A DNA stretch of 64,000 nucleotides from Alloboseaceae bacterium BT-24-1 (GCA_025846845.1 JAOYTL010000007.1:310001-374000), one strand, 5' to 3'; counted from the first letter of the stretch, positions 7,551-16,809 are shown. The notes: generated from the letters alone by a model not told the origin. Numbers and translations are program-made.

Positions 7551-9083
7551 TCAGCGCCCGGCGAACGCCATCGCCGCCTTTTCGCGACGTCGCTCCATCG
7601 AGGATGGAATGCGCAGCGATTCCCGGTACTTCGCCACGGTCCGGCGGGCGATGTCGATGCCGCTATCCTTCAGCCTGGTGACGATCGCATCATCCGAGAG
7701 CACATCCCTTGGCGCCTCCTCGTCGATCATCTGCTTGATGCGGTGGCGCACGGCCTCGGCCGAATGTGCCTCGCCATAGCCGGTCGCGGCAATCGCGGCG
7801 GAAAAGAAGTACTTCATCTCGAAGACGCCACGCGAGCAGGCGAGGTATTTGTTCGAGGTGACGCGCGAGACGGTCGATTCATGCATGCCGATCGCATCGG
7901 CGACTGTCTTCAGATTGAGCGGGCGCAAATGCTCGACGCCATGGGCGAAGAAGCCGTCCTGCTGGCGCACGATCTCGCTGGCGACCTTCAGGATGGTGCG
8001 GGCGCGCTGCTCGAGCGAGCGGGTCAGCCAGTTCGCCGTCTGCAGGCATTCGGCAATGAAGGCCTTGTCCGCATCGCTGCGTGCCACCTTCGAGACGCGG
8101 GCGTGGTAGGTCTGGTTCACCAGCACGCGCGGCAGCGTGTCGGGGTTGAGGTCGACCAGCCAGGAGCCGTCCGGCGCAGCGCGGATGAAGACGTCCGGCA
8201 CCACCGTCTCGGCCGCCGAGCCGCCGAAGGCGCGGCCGGGCTTGGGATCGAGCCGCCTGATCTCGGCGACCATGTCGGCGATGTCCTCGTCGTCGACGCC
8301 GCAGATCCGCTTGAGGGCGGCGTAGTCGCGCCTGGCGACGAGCGGCAGGTTGGCGAGAAGGGCCTGCATGGCCGGATCGTAGCGGTTGCGGTCACGCAGC
8401 TGGATCGCCAGACACTCGCTGACATTGCGGGCGGCGACGCCGCTGGGATCGAAACCCTGGACAATGGCGAGCACCGCCTCGACCCTGGCGAGACCGACGC
8501 CGAGCCGCTCGGCGATATCGGCCAGCGGCTCCGTCAGGTAACCCGAATCGTCGACGCCATCGATGATGTGGCTGCCGATCAGCCGCTCCGCCGGGGCGGT
8601 GATCGCAAGGTCGAGCTGGGCGCTGAGATGGTCGTGCAGCGAGAGCTCGCTGGTCAGGCCATTTTCGAAGCCGTCCGGCCCCTCCTCGAAGGAGCCGCCG
8701 GAGCCGCCATAGCTGCCGCCGATGATCGGCAGGCTGTCGGCCCCTTGCGTCTCGAGCCGCGCCGCCTGCGGCTGCTCGTTCTGGAAGACGTTGTCGAGAC
8801 CCGTGCCGAGCCGACCCTCCATGCCCTCCTGGGTGTTGAGGCTCTCTGCACGAGCATAGGTCTCTGCGTCAGCTGTATGCGGGCTTTCCCCCGCACCATT
8901 CAGCGAACCCGGCTCCGGAGCCTCGTCAGTGCGCTCGAGCAGCGGATTGCGCTCCAGCTCGCCCTCGACGAAGCTCTGCAGTTCGAGATGGGAGAGCTGG
9001 AGCAGCTTGATCGCCTGCAGCAACTGCGGCGTCATCACCAGGGACTGGCCCTGACGCAGCTCCATGCGTGGCATCATCGCCAT
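7551..9083 (-). CDS. rpoN: RNA polymerase sigma-54 factor
   Basis: A 510-residue sigma-54. The N-terminal activator-interacting region is glutamine/leucine rich (RQGQSLVMTPQLLQAIKLLQ), followed by an acidic spacer. The core-binding domain (about 120-330), the helix-turn-helix (GMHESTVSRVTSNKY) and the RpoN box ARRTVAKYRE near residue 485 are all present. It directs transcription of nitrogen and other genes that need AAA+ activators. The gene follows lptB and precedes hpf. Several in-frame ATGs crowd the start (MAMMPRM); the first is given. Confidence 0.95.
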   Translation of the reverse strand: MAMMPRMELRQGQSLVMTPQLLQAIKLLQLSHLELQSFVEGELERNPLLERTDEAPEPGSLNGAGESPHTADAETYARAESLNTQEGMEGRLGTGLDNVFQNEQPQAARLETQGADSLPIIGGSYGGSGGSFEEGPDGFENGLTSELSLHDHLSAQLDLAITAPAERLIGSHIIDGVDDSGYLTEPLADIAERLGVGLARVEAVLAIVQGFDPSGVAARNVSECLAIQLRDRNRYDPAMQALLANLPLVARRDYAALKRICGVDDEDIADMVAEIRRLDPKPGRAFGGSAAETVVPDVFIRAAPDGSWLVDLNPDTLPRVLVNQTYHARVSKVARSDADKAFIAECLQTANWLTRSLEQRARTILKVASEIVRQQDGFFAHGVEHLRPLNLKTVADAIGMHESTVSRVTSNKYLACSRGVFEMKYFFSAAIAATGYGEAHSAEAVRHRIKQMIDEEAPRDVLSDDAIVTRLKDSGIDIARRTVAKYRESLRIPSSMERRREKAAMAFAGR

Positions 9084-9240
9084 CGCGATCCCGACTCCTC
9101 AGCCTGCGGCAATTCGGCACGGTTCTTGCCTGTCCATCAGACTAGCCGGAGGCCGCCGCGGCGTCAAAGCTCTTCGAGGGCTTTCGCCCCGGGAAGTTAA
9201 TGCGCTGCAACATCCACAGGCGGCGCGCCGCTGATCCGGC

Positions 9241-10218
9241 TCAGAGGCGGAAGTCCTCGCCGAGATAGACGCGGCGGACATCGGCATTGGCGATGATCTC
9301 GGCCGGCGAGCCTTCGGTCAGCACGCGGCCGGAATGGATGATGTAGGCGCGGTCGACCAGGCCCAGAGTCTCGCGGACATTGTGGTCGGTGATCAGCACG
9401 CCGATCCCGCGATCGGTCAACTGCCGCACCAGTTCCTGGATGTCGCCGACCGCGATCGGGTCGATACCGGCGAAGGGCTCGTCGAGCAAAATGAAGGAGG
9501 GCCGGCCGGCGAGGGCGCGGGCGATCTCGCAGCGCCGCCGCTCGCCGCCGGAGAGCGCGATCGAGGGCGCCTTGCGCAGCCGGGCGATGTTGAACTCGTC
9601 GAGCAGCTTGTCGAGCTCGCGCTCGCGCTTCTTGCGGTTCGGCTCGACCACTTCGAGCACGGCCCGGATATTGTCCTCGACCGAAAGGCCGCGGAAGATC
9701 GAGGCTTCCTGCGGCAGGTAGCCGATGCCGAGCCTGGCGCGCTGGTACATCGGCAGGGTGGTGATGTCGTTCCCTTCAAGCGAGATCACGCCCATATCGG
9801 CGCTGACCAGACCGGTGATCATGTAGAAGATCGTCGTCTTGCCGGCGCCGTTCGGTCCCAGCAAGCCGACCGCCTCACCGTTGCGGACATATAGCGAGGC
9901 CTCGCTCACGACATTGCGTGCGCCATAGGTCTTGCGCAGGCCGCTGACGGCCAGGATGCCGGTGCCACCGACAGCGCTCGCGATGGGTCCGGGCTGCACG
10001 TCCTCTTCAGGCGCCAGCTTGTCCTTGCCCTTGCCGAAGAGCCCGCCGAGCCTGGCGAACAGGCCAGCGCGCGCCGCCGGCACCTTGGCCGGCCGCGTCA
10101 CGCCGGGCTGCGCCTGCTGGCCAGCCGCGGGAGGAGGAGAAAGAGACACCGTCACAGGAAAAAGCGCGAGCTGCTGGCGTTCGACATGGGTCCGCTCTGG
10201 TATGCGAGGCGCGCCCAA
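9241..10218 (-). CDS. lptB: LPS export ABC transporter ATP-binding protein LptB (N-terminally extended)
   Basis: The ATPase core (about residues 88-325) has Walker A GLLGPNGAGKTT, signature LSGGERRR, Walker B FILLDEP and the switch histidine in ITDHNVRET; the C-terminus RRVYLGEDFRL is typical of LptB. It powers extraction of lipopolysaccharide from the inner membrane with LptF/G. The 325-residue frame has about 85 extra residues at the N-terminus, rich in Pro/Ala/Lys (PAKVPAARAGLFARLGG, then GKGKDKL). No better start with a ribosome-binding site was found downstream, so the extension may be real. It follows lptA by 41 bp. Confidence 0.93.
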   Translation of the reverse strand: MGAPRIPERTHVERQQLALFPVTVSLSPPPAAGQQAQPGVTRPAKVPAARAGLFARLGGLFGKGKDKLAPEEDVQPGPIASAVGGTGILAVSGLRKTYGARNVVSEASLYVRNGEAVGLLGPNGAGKTTIFYMITGLVSADMGVISLEGNDITTLPMYQRARLGIGYLPQEASIFRGLSVEDNIRAVLEVVEPNRKKRERELDKLLDEFNIARLRKAPSIALSGGERRRCEIARALAGRPSFILLDEPFAGIDPIAVGDIQELVRQLTDRGIGVLITDHNVRETLGLVDRAYIIHSGRVLTEGSPAEIIANADVRRVYLGEDFRL

Positions 10219-10259
10219 CTGGCAACGCCTTCCTGCGGCCGCCCCAGCCGCAAAGGAAA

Positions 10260-10973
10260 TCAGTTGGTCGGCGTGGCGGCCGGCTTGGCGCCCGCCTTGT
10301 TGTCCTTCTTGTCTTTGCCTTCCTCGCCCGAGTTCGGCACGAAGAAGCCCTGCACGCGCCCCTTCGAGGTCACATTGGCGACGCCGGTCTGCGTATCATA
10401 GACGAGCTGGTCGCCCCGCGTGATGTTCGGGCCGTCGTTCAGCGCGACGTTGCCGGTCATGATCACCTTGTTGTTGGCGCGGTCGAAAACGGCATTGTCC
10501 GAGGTCGCGGCCTGGGTCTTCGAGACGACAGTGACCGGCCCGGCGCATTCGATGCGCTTGATCGCGCCGTCATTGCCCTGGCCCTGCGCGGCCGGCTGAG
10601 CCGGCTGAGCCGGCTTCGGCGTGCCGCCCTGGCCACGGCCTTCGTAGAACACCGTCATCACCGAGCAGCGCACGGTGGTCTCGCCCTGCACGGCGACGAC
10701 ATTGCCGGAGAAGACCGCCCTGTTGTCCTTGTCGAGCACGTCGAGCTTGTTCGCATCGATCTTGATCGGCTCCTTGCTGTCGCCGCCCATGCCGCCGAAG
10801 GGCGAGCCCGGCGCGCCGCCACGTGGCTTGGCCGGCTTGGCAGGCGTGGCGCTCGCGGCGGCGGGCGCAGCAGCAGGCGCCGAACCGGACCGCGCGGGCT
10901 GTTGCTGCGCCAGCGCGCTAACGGACAGGGCCGGCGCAATCAGGACAGCGAGAGCAAGAACGAAGGGTTTCAT
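10260..10973 (-). CDS. lptA: LPS transport periplasmic protein LptA
   Basis: A 237-residue protein with a signal peptide (MKPFVLALAVLIAPALSVSALAQ), an Ala/Pro-rich linker, then an OstA-type beta-jellyroll domain (from about residue 65: PIKIDANKLDVLDKDNRAVF, then SGNVVAVQGE). LptA monomers form the periplasmic bridge that carries LPS from LptC to the outer membrane. A Gln/Pro/Ala insertion (PKPAQPAQPAAQGQG) interrupts the domain. A longer start at 11018 overlaps the lptC stop in an ATGA and could give translational coupling, but it would bury the signal peptide, so 10973 is preferred. Confidence 0.9.
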   Translation of the reverse strand: MKPFVLALAVLIAPALSVSALAQQQPARSGSAPAAAPAAASATPAKPAKPRGGAPGSPFGGMGGDSKEPIKIDANKLDVLDKDNRAVFSGNVVAVQGETTVRCSVMTVFYEGRGQGGTPKPAQPAQPAAQGQGNDGAIKRIECAGPVTVVSKTQAATSDNAVFDRANNKVIMTGNVALNDGPNITRGDQLVYDTQTGVANVTSKGRVQGFFVPNSGEEGKDKKDNKAGAKPAATPTN

Positions 10974-11014
10974 CGGCGACCTGTGGTTGACCTGCATGGC
11001 TCGGTACGATGGTC

Positions 11015-11752
11015 TCACGGCTTAGCAGTAGAACGAAGGGCTTCGAGATTGGGCGTACTGCCCTCGCGCTCGGGGCCAGCCAGGCTGCGCGCCGGCGCGT
11101 TCTCGATCAGGACATGCACGCGGCCCTCGAAGGTGATCAGCGCACCATTGTCCTTCACGTCGAGCGTGTCGGCGTCGATCGTGGTGGTGCCGAGATTGAC
11201 CTTGACCGGCTCGCGCGAGTTGACGGTTCCGCCCTTGAAGTCGACATCGGCCGTGCGCATGCGGACATCATAGCCCGACTCGGTGCGGATCTTCACATCG
11301 TCGACCAGCTTCAGCTTCTCCTTCTGCTGGTCGAAAAGGCCGCTTTTGGCATTGATGTTGATCCAGCCCTCGTCCTTCATCAGCACGCGTGCCGTCATCT
11401 TGATCAGTTCGATCTGCGTCGGATTACGCACGTCCTGCAGGGCCGAATCGGCCGTGACCTCATAGGGGCTGTTGTCCTTGCGATAGCCGGCGAGCTTGGG
11501 CGCCTCCATCACGACCTTGCCGCCGGACAGGCTGATTCCGCCCAGCGAGAAATTACCGGCCTGACGCAACGGATTGAGGAAGGGGACGACGATCAGGCCG
11601 ACCACCGCGACGATGGCGCCGACCGGGATCAGCCGCCGCAGCAGGCGCACGAGCGCAGAATGCCGGCGCGCCGCCCGGAAGGCGCCCTGCCGGATCTGCG
11701 CCCGGATCGCCGCCGGGCTACGCGTCTCAGGGGTCGTGATCGCCAAGGTCAT
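11015..11752 (-). CDS. lptC: LPS export system protein LptC
   Basis: A 245-residue protein with a basic N-terminus and one membrane anchor (about residues 43-60, PVGAIVAVVGLIVVPFL), then a periplasmic LptC domain (GGISLSGGKVVMEAPKLAGY ... PYEVTADSALQ ... ARVLMKDEGWININAKSGLF ... VDFKGGTVNSREPVKVNLG). It links the LptBFG transporter to LptA. It is the first gene of lptC-lptA-lptB-rpoN-hpf-ptsN, all on the minus strand. Confidence 0.92.
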   Translation of the reverse strand: MTLAITTPETRSPAAIRAQIRQGAFRAARRHSALVRLLRRLIPVGAIVAVVGLIVVPFLNPLRQAGNFSLGGISLSGGKVVMEAPKLAGYRKDNSPYEVTADSALQDVRNPTQIELIKMTARVLMKDEGWININAKSGLFDQQKEKLKLVDDVKIRTESGYDVRMRTADVDFKGGTVNSREPVKVNLGTTTIDADTLDVKDNGALITFEGRVHVLIENAPARSLAGPEREGSTPNLEALRSTAKP

Positions 11753-11868
11753 GCCTGCCCATTGCCAGTCACCAGCGGCTTTTTCATGTCGAACCGGCGC
11801 ACTCCAGCGGGGGTGCGCAGCCGGCGCGACAGCCGCTCGCGAATAGCTCTAGTTCAAATAACTCAACT

Positions 11869-12483
11869 TTACGTATGTGCGAAGATGTCCACTTCGGGCC
11901 AGCCCGCGAGGTCGAGTTCGGCGCGCGTCGGCAGGAAATCGAAGCAGGCCTTGGCGAGATGCGCGCGCGCCTCGCGCTCCAGCATCACGTCGAGCTTCGC
12001 CTTCAAGGCATGAAGATGCAGCACGTCTGCAGCGGCATAACCGAGCTGCGCTTCGGTCAGCGTATCGGCACCCCAATCTGAGGATTGCTGCTGCTTCGAC
12101 AAATCGACGCCGAGCAGCTCCCGGACCAGATCCTTCAACCCGTGCCGGTCGGTGTAGGTGCGCACCAGCTTGGAGGCGATCTTGGTGCAGTAGACCGGCG
12201 CAGTGACGACCCCGAACGCCTTCTCCAGCGCTGCGATGTCGAAACGGGCGAAGTGGAAGAGCTTCAGCACGCCGGGGTCAGCGAGGACGCGGCAGAGATT
12301 GGCCGGCGCCGGCGCATCTTTCGGAATCTGCACCACGTCGGCGGTACCGTCACCGCGCGAGAGCTGCACCACGCAGAGCCGGTCGCGTTGCGGATTGAGC
12401 CCCAAGGTCTCGGTGTCGATCGCCAGGATCGGTCCTGGCTGGAACCCATCAGGCAGATCGCCGCGATGCAGACGAATGGTCAT
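11869..12483 (-). CDS. Ribonuclease D-like 3'-5' exonuclease
   Basis: A 204-residue single-domain DEDD exonuclease. Exo I is D23-T-E25 (AIDTETLGLN), Exo II is in LKLFHFARFDIAAL, and Exo III is YAAADVLHLH, with the Y characteristic of the DEDDy group. It lacks the HRDC domains of full-length RNase D, as in the short rnd-like proteins of alphaproteobacteria. It probably trims structured RNA 3' ends. The start MTIRLHRGDL is chosen over one 14 codons upstream by family length. It lies 116 bp upstream of lptC in the same direction. Confidence 0.88.
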   Translation of the reverse strand: MTIRLHRGDLPDGFQPGPILAIDTETLGLNPQRDRLCVVQLSRGDGTADVVQIPKDAPAPANLCRVLADPGVLKLFHFARFDIAALEKAFGVVTAPVYCTKIASKLVRTYTDRHGLKDLVRELLGVDLSKQQQSSDWGADTLTEAQLGYAAADVLHLHALKAKLDVMLEREARAHLAKACFDFLPTRAELDLAGWPEVDIFAHT

Positions 12484-12643
12484 CCTGGAAACCTCGCTCA
12501 GCGGCACAGCGCACCGCTCGGACATTCTTGGCTCGCCGGTCGGCCGAGCAGCCTTTACCGAAACCCGGCGGACGTCCCGCAGCTAGCGGGGCGGTCTCTC
12601 GCATTCAAGCATTTTCTCTGGCGATACAAGCGGTTCGCGGGCA

Positions 12644-12658
12644 TTAACCTTTTATTAA
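12644..12658. promoter_or_regulatory. Candidate CtrA box (TTAA-N7-TTAA)
   Basis: TTAACC-TTTTA-TTAA matches the full CtrA consensus TTAA-N7-TTAA, including the CC after the first half-site. It lies 57 bp before the DUF805/dapE operon, in the 232-bp gap shared with the divergent RNase D gene. CtrA is the cell-cycle master regulator of alphaproteobacteria. Binding is inferred from sequence only. Confidence 0.5.
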
Positions 12659-12715
12659 GCATGTGCTTCATTCGGGCGCCCAGGCATGCGAGAATACGAA
12701 ATCGGAGCCTGACGC

Positions 12716-13144
12716 ATGTCCGCAATCCGCCTCTTCACTGATCTCGACGGCCGCATCGGCCTGCGCCAGTTCTGGCTCGGCAGCATCGCACTCGCGCTTT
12801 GCCTGCTGGCGATCCAATGGGGCGCACCGCGCCTGACGGATAAGCACAGCGCGGCGATGATCGTCGCCTTCGCCAACACCTTCGCCCTGTTTCCCTGGGC
12901 TGCTTTAGCCGCCAAGCGGGCCACCGACCGGGGGGGCTCGTCGCTCTTCGGCATCCTGCTGGTCTGCGCCATCGTCCTGCCGCGGGAATTGCAGCCGCTG
13001 CTCGGCTATGCTTGGGCGCCTTCGCTGGTCGCGATCTCGACGATGGCCTGGCTGGTCGCGCTGGTCGATCTCGGCCTGATGCCGGGCGTCGATCCCGATG
13101 CGGCGCTTGCGGAGCAAGAAGGGGCTGCTAAACGGGCGTCATGA
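12716..13144 (+). CDS. DUF805 membrane protein
   Basis: A 142-residue inner-membrane protein with the DUF805 signature: DGRIGLRQFWLGSIAL near the N-terminus, and a KRATDRGGSSLFGIL motif between membrane helices. Four hydrophobic segments are visible (about 21-38, 47-64, 80-95 and 103-120). Function is unknown. Its TGA overlaps the dapE ATG (ATGA at 13141-13144), so the two are translationally coupled. Confidence 0.85.
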   Translation: MSAIRLFTDLDGRIGLRQFWLGSIALALCLLAIQWGAPRLTDKHSAAMIVAFANTFALFPWAALAAKRATDRGGSSLFGILLVCAIVLPRELQPLLGYAWAPSLVAISTMAWLVALVDLGLMPGVDPDAALAEQEGAAKRAS

Positions 13145-14343
13145 GCCCGAACGCGCCCACCCTACTCGACTTCGATCCCGCCGATCCGATCGCCCTCACT
13201 CAGGCTTTGATACGCTGCCCCTCGGTGACGCCGATGGAGGGCGGTGCGCTCGCGCTGCTCGCTGCCGTGCTGAGCGCCGAGGGCTTCAATGTCGAGCGCC
13301 CCATCTTCTCCGAGCCCGGCATGCCGGATATCGAGAACCTCTATGCCCGCATCGGCAACGAAGGGCCGGTCCTCGTCATCGCCGGCCATACCGATGTCGT
13401 CCCGCCCGGCGACGTCGTCGCCTGGACGCGTGACCCGTTCGCTGCCGAGATCGTCGACGGCGTGCTCTATGGCCGCGGCGCCTGCGACATGAAGGGCGGG
13501 CTCGCGGCCATGGTCGCGGCTGCGATCCGCTATCGTCGCGAGAATCCGGATGCACCGGGCTCGATCGCCTTCCTCGTCACCGGCGACGAGGAGGGGCCGG
13601 CCGTCAACGGCACGGTCAAGCTGCTGACCTGGGCCGACCAGCGCGGCGAGCGCTTCGACCATTGCCTGCTCGGCGAGCCGACAAACCCGGCGACGATGAG
13701 CGACATGATCAAGATCGGCCGACGCGGCTCGCTGACCGGCAAGCTCACCGTCCAGGGCGTACAGGGCCATGTCGGCTATCCACACCTGGCTCAGAACCCG
13801 ATCCGCGGCATGGTCCGGCTGCTGGCGGGGCTCGAGGCGACGCCGCTCGACGCCGGCACCGAGCATTTCGACCCGAGCAATCTCGAGGTGACGACGCTCG
13901 ATGTCGGCAATCCCGCGACGAACGTGATCCCGTCGCAAGCCCGGGCCGTGTTCAATGTCCGCTTCAACGACCTCTGGACGCCGGAGACGCTCGCCGCGGA
14001 GATCGAGCGGCGACTGCGCGAGGCGGCCGGCAATACCGTGCGCTACGAGATCACCTTCGAGCCGACCAATGCGGTCGCCTTCCTGACCCAACCGGGACCG
14101 TTCGTCGCCCTGGTCGCGGACGCAGTCGAAGCCGAGACCGGCAAGCGCCCTGCCCTGTCGACGACCGGCGGCACCTCGGACGCCCGCTTCATCAAGAACT
14201 ATTGCCCGGTGGTCGAATACGGCGTCGTCGGCCAGACCATGCACCAGATCGACGAGCGCGTCGCCACCGCCGATCTTAAGACGCTCGAGCGGATCACGCG
14301 CCGGCTGCTGACCACCTATTTCGCCACGCCGCTGCAATCTTGA
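13141..14343 (+). CDS. dapE: Succinyl-diaminopimelate desuccinylase
   Basis: A 400-residue M20-family zinc enzyme of the lysine/diaminopimelate pathway that hydrolyses N-succinyl-LL-diaminopimelate. Visible active-site residues are H83 and D85 (AGHTDVVPPGD), D116 (GRGACDMKGG), and the E150-E151 pair (TGDEEGPA). The lid domain (about 190-300) carries GVQGHVGYPHLAQNP, and the C-terminal STTGGTSDARF motif is typical of DapE. It is coupled to the DUF805 gene. dapB of the same pathway lies at 30.4 kb. Confidence 0.95.
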   Translation: MSPNAPTLLDFDPADPIALTQALIRCPSVTPMEGGALALLAAVLSAEGFNVERPIFSEPGMPDIENLYARIGNEGPVLVIAGHTDVVPPGDVVAWTRDPFAAEIVDGVLYGRGACDMKGGLAAMVAAAIRYRRENPDAPGSIAFLVTGDEEGPAVNGTVKLLTWADQRGERFDHCLLGEPTNPATMSDMIKIGRRGSLTGKLTVQGVQGHVGYPHLAQNPIRGMVRLLAGLEATPLDAGTEHFDPSNLEVTTLDVGNPATNVIPSQARAVFNVRFNDLWTPETLAAEIERRLREAAGNTVRYEITFEPTNAVAFLTQPGPFVALVADAVEAETGKRPALSTTGGTSDARFIKNYCPVVEYGVVGQTMHQIDERVATADLKTLERITRRLLTTYFATPLQS

Positions 14344-14409
14344 CGGAACCCCGCCAAGCGATCACAGTTAGACGAAAGTCTAATGCCGTGACGTCAGGAG
14401 GGTTGAGCC

Positions 14410-14997
14410 ATGAGGCTGGCTGCCGACGATGTGACGCGTTCCCTGATCGCCTCCTGGCGCCTGCTCACAGCCGACGCCAAGGCCCTGCCCGATCTCGACC
14501 TGAGCCGCGACGGCTTCTGGCGCTCCTATCTCGCGCTGATCCTGACCATTCCCTCGATGATCCCGGTACTGGCGGCCGAGCGGACGCTTGCCGGCCTGTC
14601 GAACACTGGCGGGCTCTTCGATGCGCCCGGGCTGCTCGCCGCGGTGGTTACCGCCGAGATGCTGGCGGTGCTCGCCGTGCCGGCGCTGCTGGTGGGAATC
14701 GCGCCGAACCTCACCCATAATCCGCACTTCACCGGCTTCATCATTACCTGGAACTGGGCCGGCATCCTCTCGGCTGCGATGATGGCGGTGCCAGCGACGG
14801 TCTTCGCGCTGGGCTGGTCCAATCCGGGCATAGCGACCTTCCAGACCCTCGCCTTCGCGACGATCGTGCTGCGATTGCGCTATTGCGTGGCGCGCGCCGC
14901 CTTCGGGCCTGAGAGCGGCGTCGCCGGAGCGATCGCCTGCGCCAGCCTGCTGGCGGACTATGCGGTGATCAGGACATTCGGCCTGGCCGGGTTTTAG
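14410..14997 (+). CDS. Hypothetical multi-pass membrane protein
   Basis: A 195-residue protein with about five hydrophobic helices (roughly 38-55, 72-95, 108-130, 135-155 and 170-190) and a soluble N-terminal stretch MRLAADDVTRSLIASWRLL. The general shape recalls Yip1/DUF1282-like membrane proteins, but the match is weak. GGAGGGTTG precedes the ATG. It lies between dapE and the convergent truA, with 66 bp to dapE. No function can be given. Confidence 0.7.
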   Translation: MRLAADDVTRSLIASWRLLTADAKALPDLDLSRDGFWRSYLALILTIPSMIPVLAAERTLAGLSNTGGLFDAPGLLAAVVTAEMLAVLAVPALLVGIAPNLTHNPHFTGFIITWNWAGILSAAMMAVPATVFALGWSNPGIATFQTLAFATIVLRLRYCVARAAFGPESGVAGAIACASLLADYAVIRTFGLAGF

Positions 14998-15004
14998 GCC
15001 AGGC

Positions 15005-15742
15005 TCAGTAGTCGACACCCGCGAGATAGAGCCCGCTGGGCGGCGCCAGCGCCGCGCATTGCGAGCGGTCGCGCGCTGCCAGTACCTTGCCGACCTTGTT
15101 CTCCGGCCAACGCCCCATGCCGACCATCTTCAGGCAGCCGACCATGGAGCGGACCTGATGATGCAGGAAGGAGCGGGCATGGACATAAGCGACGATCTCA
15201 GCCCCCTCGCGCCGGCAGTCGAAGCGGTCGAGCGTCCGCAGCGGGCTGTTGGCCTGGCATTCGGCGGCGCGGAAGGTGGTGAAGTCGTGATGGCCGATCA
15301 GCGCCTTGGCGGCGCGGTCCATCGCCTCGTGGTCGAGCCTGACCGGGACATGCCAGACGCGGTTCGCGTCGAGCGCCGGCTGCGCCCGCCGGTCGAGGAT
15401 CCGATAGATGTAGTAGCGGCGCGTCGCCGAGATGCGGGCGTCAAACGTGTCCGGCACCGCCTCAGCGCTCAGCACCGCCACCGGCAGGCGTTTCAGCCTG
15501 GCGTTGCTGGCATCGCGCACGACATCGGTGCGCCAATCCTTGTCGAGATCGACATGGGCGACCTGATGGGTGGCGTGGACGCCGGCATCGGTGCGCCCGG
15601 CGCAATGCAGGCGCACGGCATGGCCGCAGAAAGCCTCGATCGCCTCCTCGACGCTCTGCTGCACGGACGGCCCGTTGAGCTGGCGCTGCCAGCCTGAGAA
15701 GGGCGTGCCGTCATATTCGATGACGAGCTTGTAGCGCGGCAT
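15005..15742 (-). CDS. truA: tRNA pseudouridine(38-40) synthase
   Basis: A 245-residue TruA. It isomerises uridines 38-40 of the tRNA anticodon arm. The N-terminus is MPRYKLVIEYDGTPFSGWQRQ; the catalytic aspartate is D52 in CAGRTDAGVHA; the RRYYIYRI and FLHHQVRSMVGCL motifs follow. It directly follows fmt (2-bp gap) and def in a translation-related cluster. Confidence 0.95.
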   Translation of the reverse strand: MPRYKLVIEYDGTPFSGWQRQLNGPSVQQSVEEAIEAFCGHAVRLHCAGRTDAGVHATHQVAHVDLDKDWRTDVVRDASNARLKRLPVAVLSAEAVPDTFDARISATRRYYIYRILDRRAQPALDANRVWHVPVRLDHEAMDRAAKALIGHHDFTTFRAAECQANSPLRTLDRFDCRREGAEIVAYVHARSFLHHQVRSMVGCLKMVGMGRWPENKVGKVLAARDRSQCAALAPPSGLYLAGVDY

Positions 15743-15744
15743 CT

Positions 15745-16674
15745 CTAGAGCTTTGCGCCCGCCGAGAGTCGTGCCCCCCGCAGGAACTCCTGGGCGCTCA
15801 TCGGCCCCTTGCCGGCGCGCTGGACCTGGATCAGCTTCACCGCCCCGACCGCGCAGGCAACCGTACCCTCGTCGTCGAGCAGCGTGCCCGGCTCGGCCGC
15901 GCCGCCGGCGCGGGCGGTGCGCAGCAACTTCAATCGCTCCGCCCCCTTGCCGAGATCGACCTCGACGAAGGCGCCCGGAAAGGGCGAGAGGCCGCGCACC
16001 ACGTCATGGACCTGCTGCGCCGGCCGATTCCAGCTCAGCTTCGCCTCGTCATTGCCAATCTTGCTGGCATAGGTGACGCCCTGTTCGGGTTGCGGCGTGA
16101 AGCGTAAGGCCCCACGGCCGAGGGCCGGAAGCGCCCGCACCATCAGGTCGGCGCCGAGACCGGCGAGCCGGTCATGCATCTCTCCGGCCGTGGCATTGCC
16201 GTCGATCGCCAGCGTCTCGACCATGGCGACGGGGCCAGTGTCGAGCCCCTCCTCCATCTTCATCACGCAGACGCCGGTTTCGGCATCGCCGGCCATGATC
16301 GCGCGCTGGATCGGCGCGGCGCCACGCCAGCGCGGGAGCAGCGAAGCATGCAGGTTGAGGCAGCCGAGCTCCGGCACGTCCAGGATCGCCTTGGGCAGGA
16401 TCAGGCCATAGGCGACAACGACGGCGACATCGGCCTGGTGCGAGGCCATGATCTCGGCGGCCTCGGCGGTCTTCAGCGTCTTCGGCGAGAACACCGGGAT
16501 GCCGAAGCGCTCGGCCGTGACCTGGACGGGCGAGGGTCGCAATTCCATGCCGCGCCCGGCCGGAGCGGGCGCGCGGGTGTAGACGGAAACGACCTCGTGG
16601 CCCTGGCCGATGATCTCGGTCAAGGTGGGCACGGCGAAATCCGGCGTGCCCATGAAGATGACGCGCAAGCTCAT
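15745..16674 (-). CDS. fmt: Methionyl-tRNA formyltransferase
   Basis: A 309-residue Fmt. It formylates initiator Met-tRNA using 10-formyltetrahydrofolate. Visible motifs are MGTPDFAVPTL at the N-terminus, the catalytic CLNLHASLLPRWRGAAPIQ loop, and EEGLDTGPVA with the active-site aspartate. The C-terminal tRNA-binding OB domain starts near residue 205. It lies between def and truA on the same strand. Confidence 0.95.
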   Translation of the reverse strand: MSLRVIFMGTPDFAVPTLTEIIGQGHEVVSVYTRAPAPAGRGMELRPSPVQVTAERFGIPVFSPKTLKTAEAAEIMASHQADVAVVVAYGLILPKAILDVPELGCLNLHASLLPRWRGAAPIQRAIMAGDAETGVCVMKMEEGLDTGPVAMVETLAIDGNATAGEMHDRLAGLGADLMVRALPALGRGALRFTPQPEQGVTYASKIGNDEAKLSWNRPAQQVHDVVRGLSPFPGAFVEVDLGKGAERLKLLRTARAGGAAEPGTLLDDEGTVACAVGAVKLIQVQRAGKGPMSAQEFLRGARLSAGAKL

Positions 16675-16700
16675 ACGCGGATTTTACCCCAAAACGAGCC

Positions 16701-16809
16701 CGTCATTCCGGGCGTAGCGAAGCGAAGACCCGGAATCCATCGAAGGGCTCCGGCATTCTACGATGGATTCCGGAATGGCGCCGCTCACGCGGTTTGTCCG
16801 GAATGACGG
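16701..16809. repeat. Intergenic palindromic repeat (CGTCATTCCGGG type)
   Basis: The outer arms are CGTCATTCCGG and CCGGAATGACG; inner arms are CCGGAATCCATCG and CGATGGATTCCGG. The element fills most of the 154-bp gap between def and fmt. It is a different family from the repeats at 1504 and 3334. Its left arm GTCATTC..CGGGCG.AGCG is shared with the element at 39752. Confidence 0.7.
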
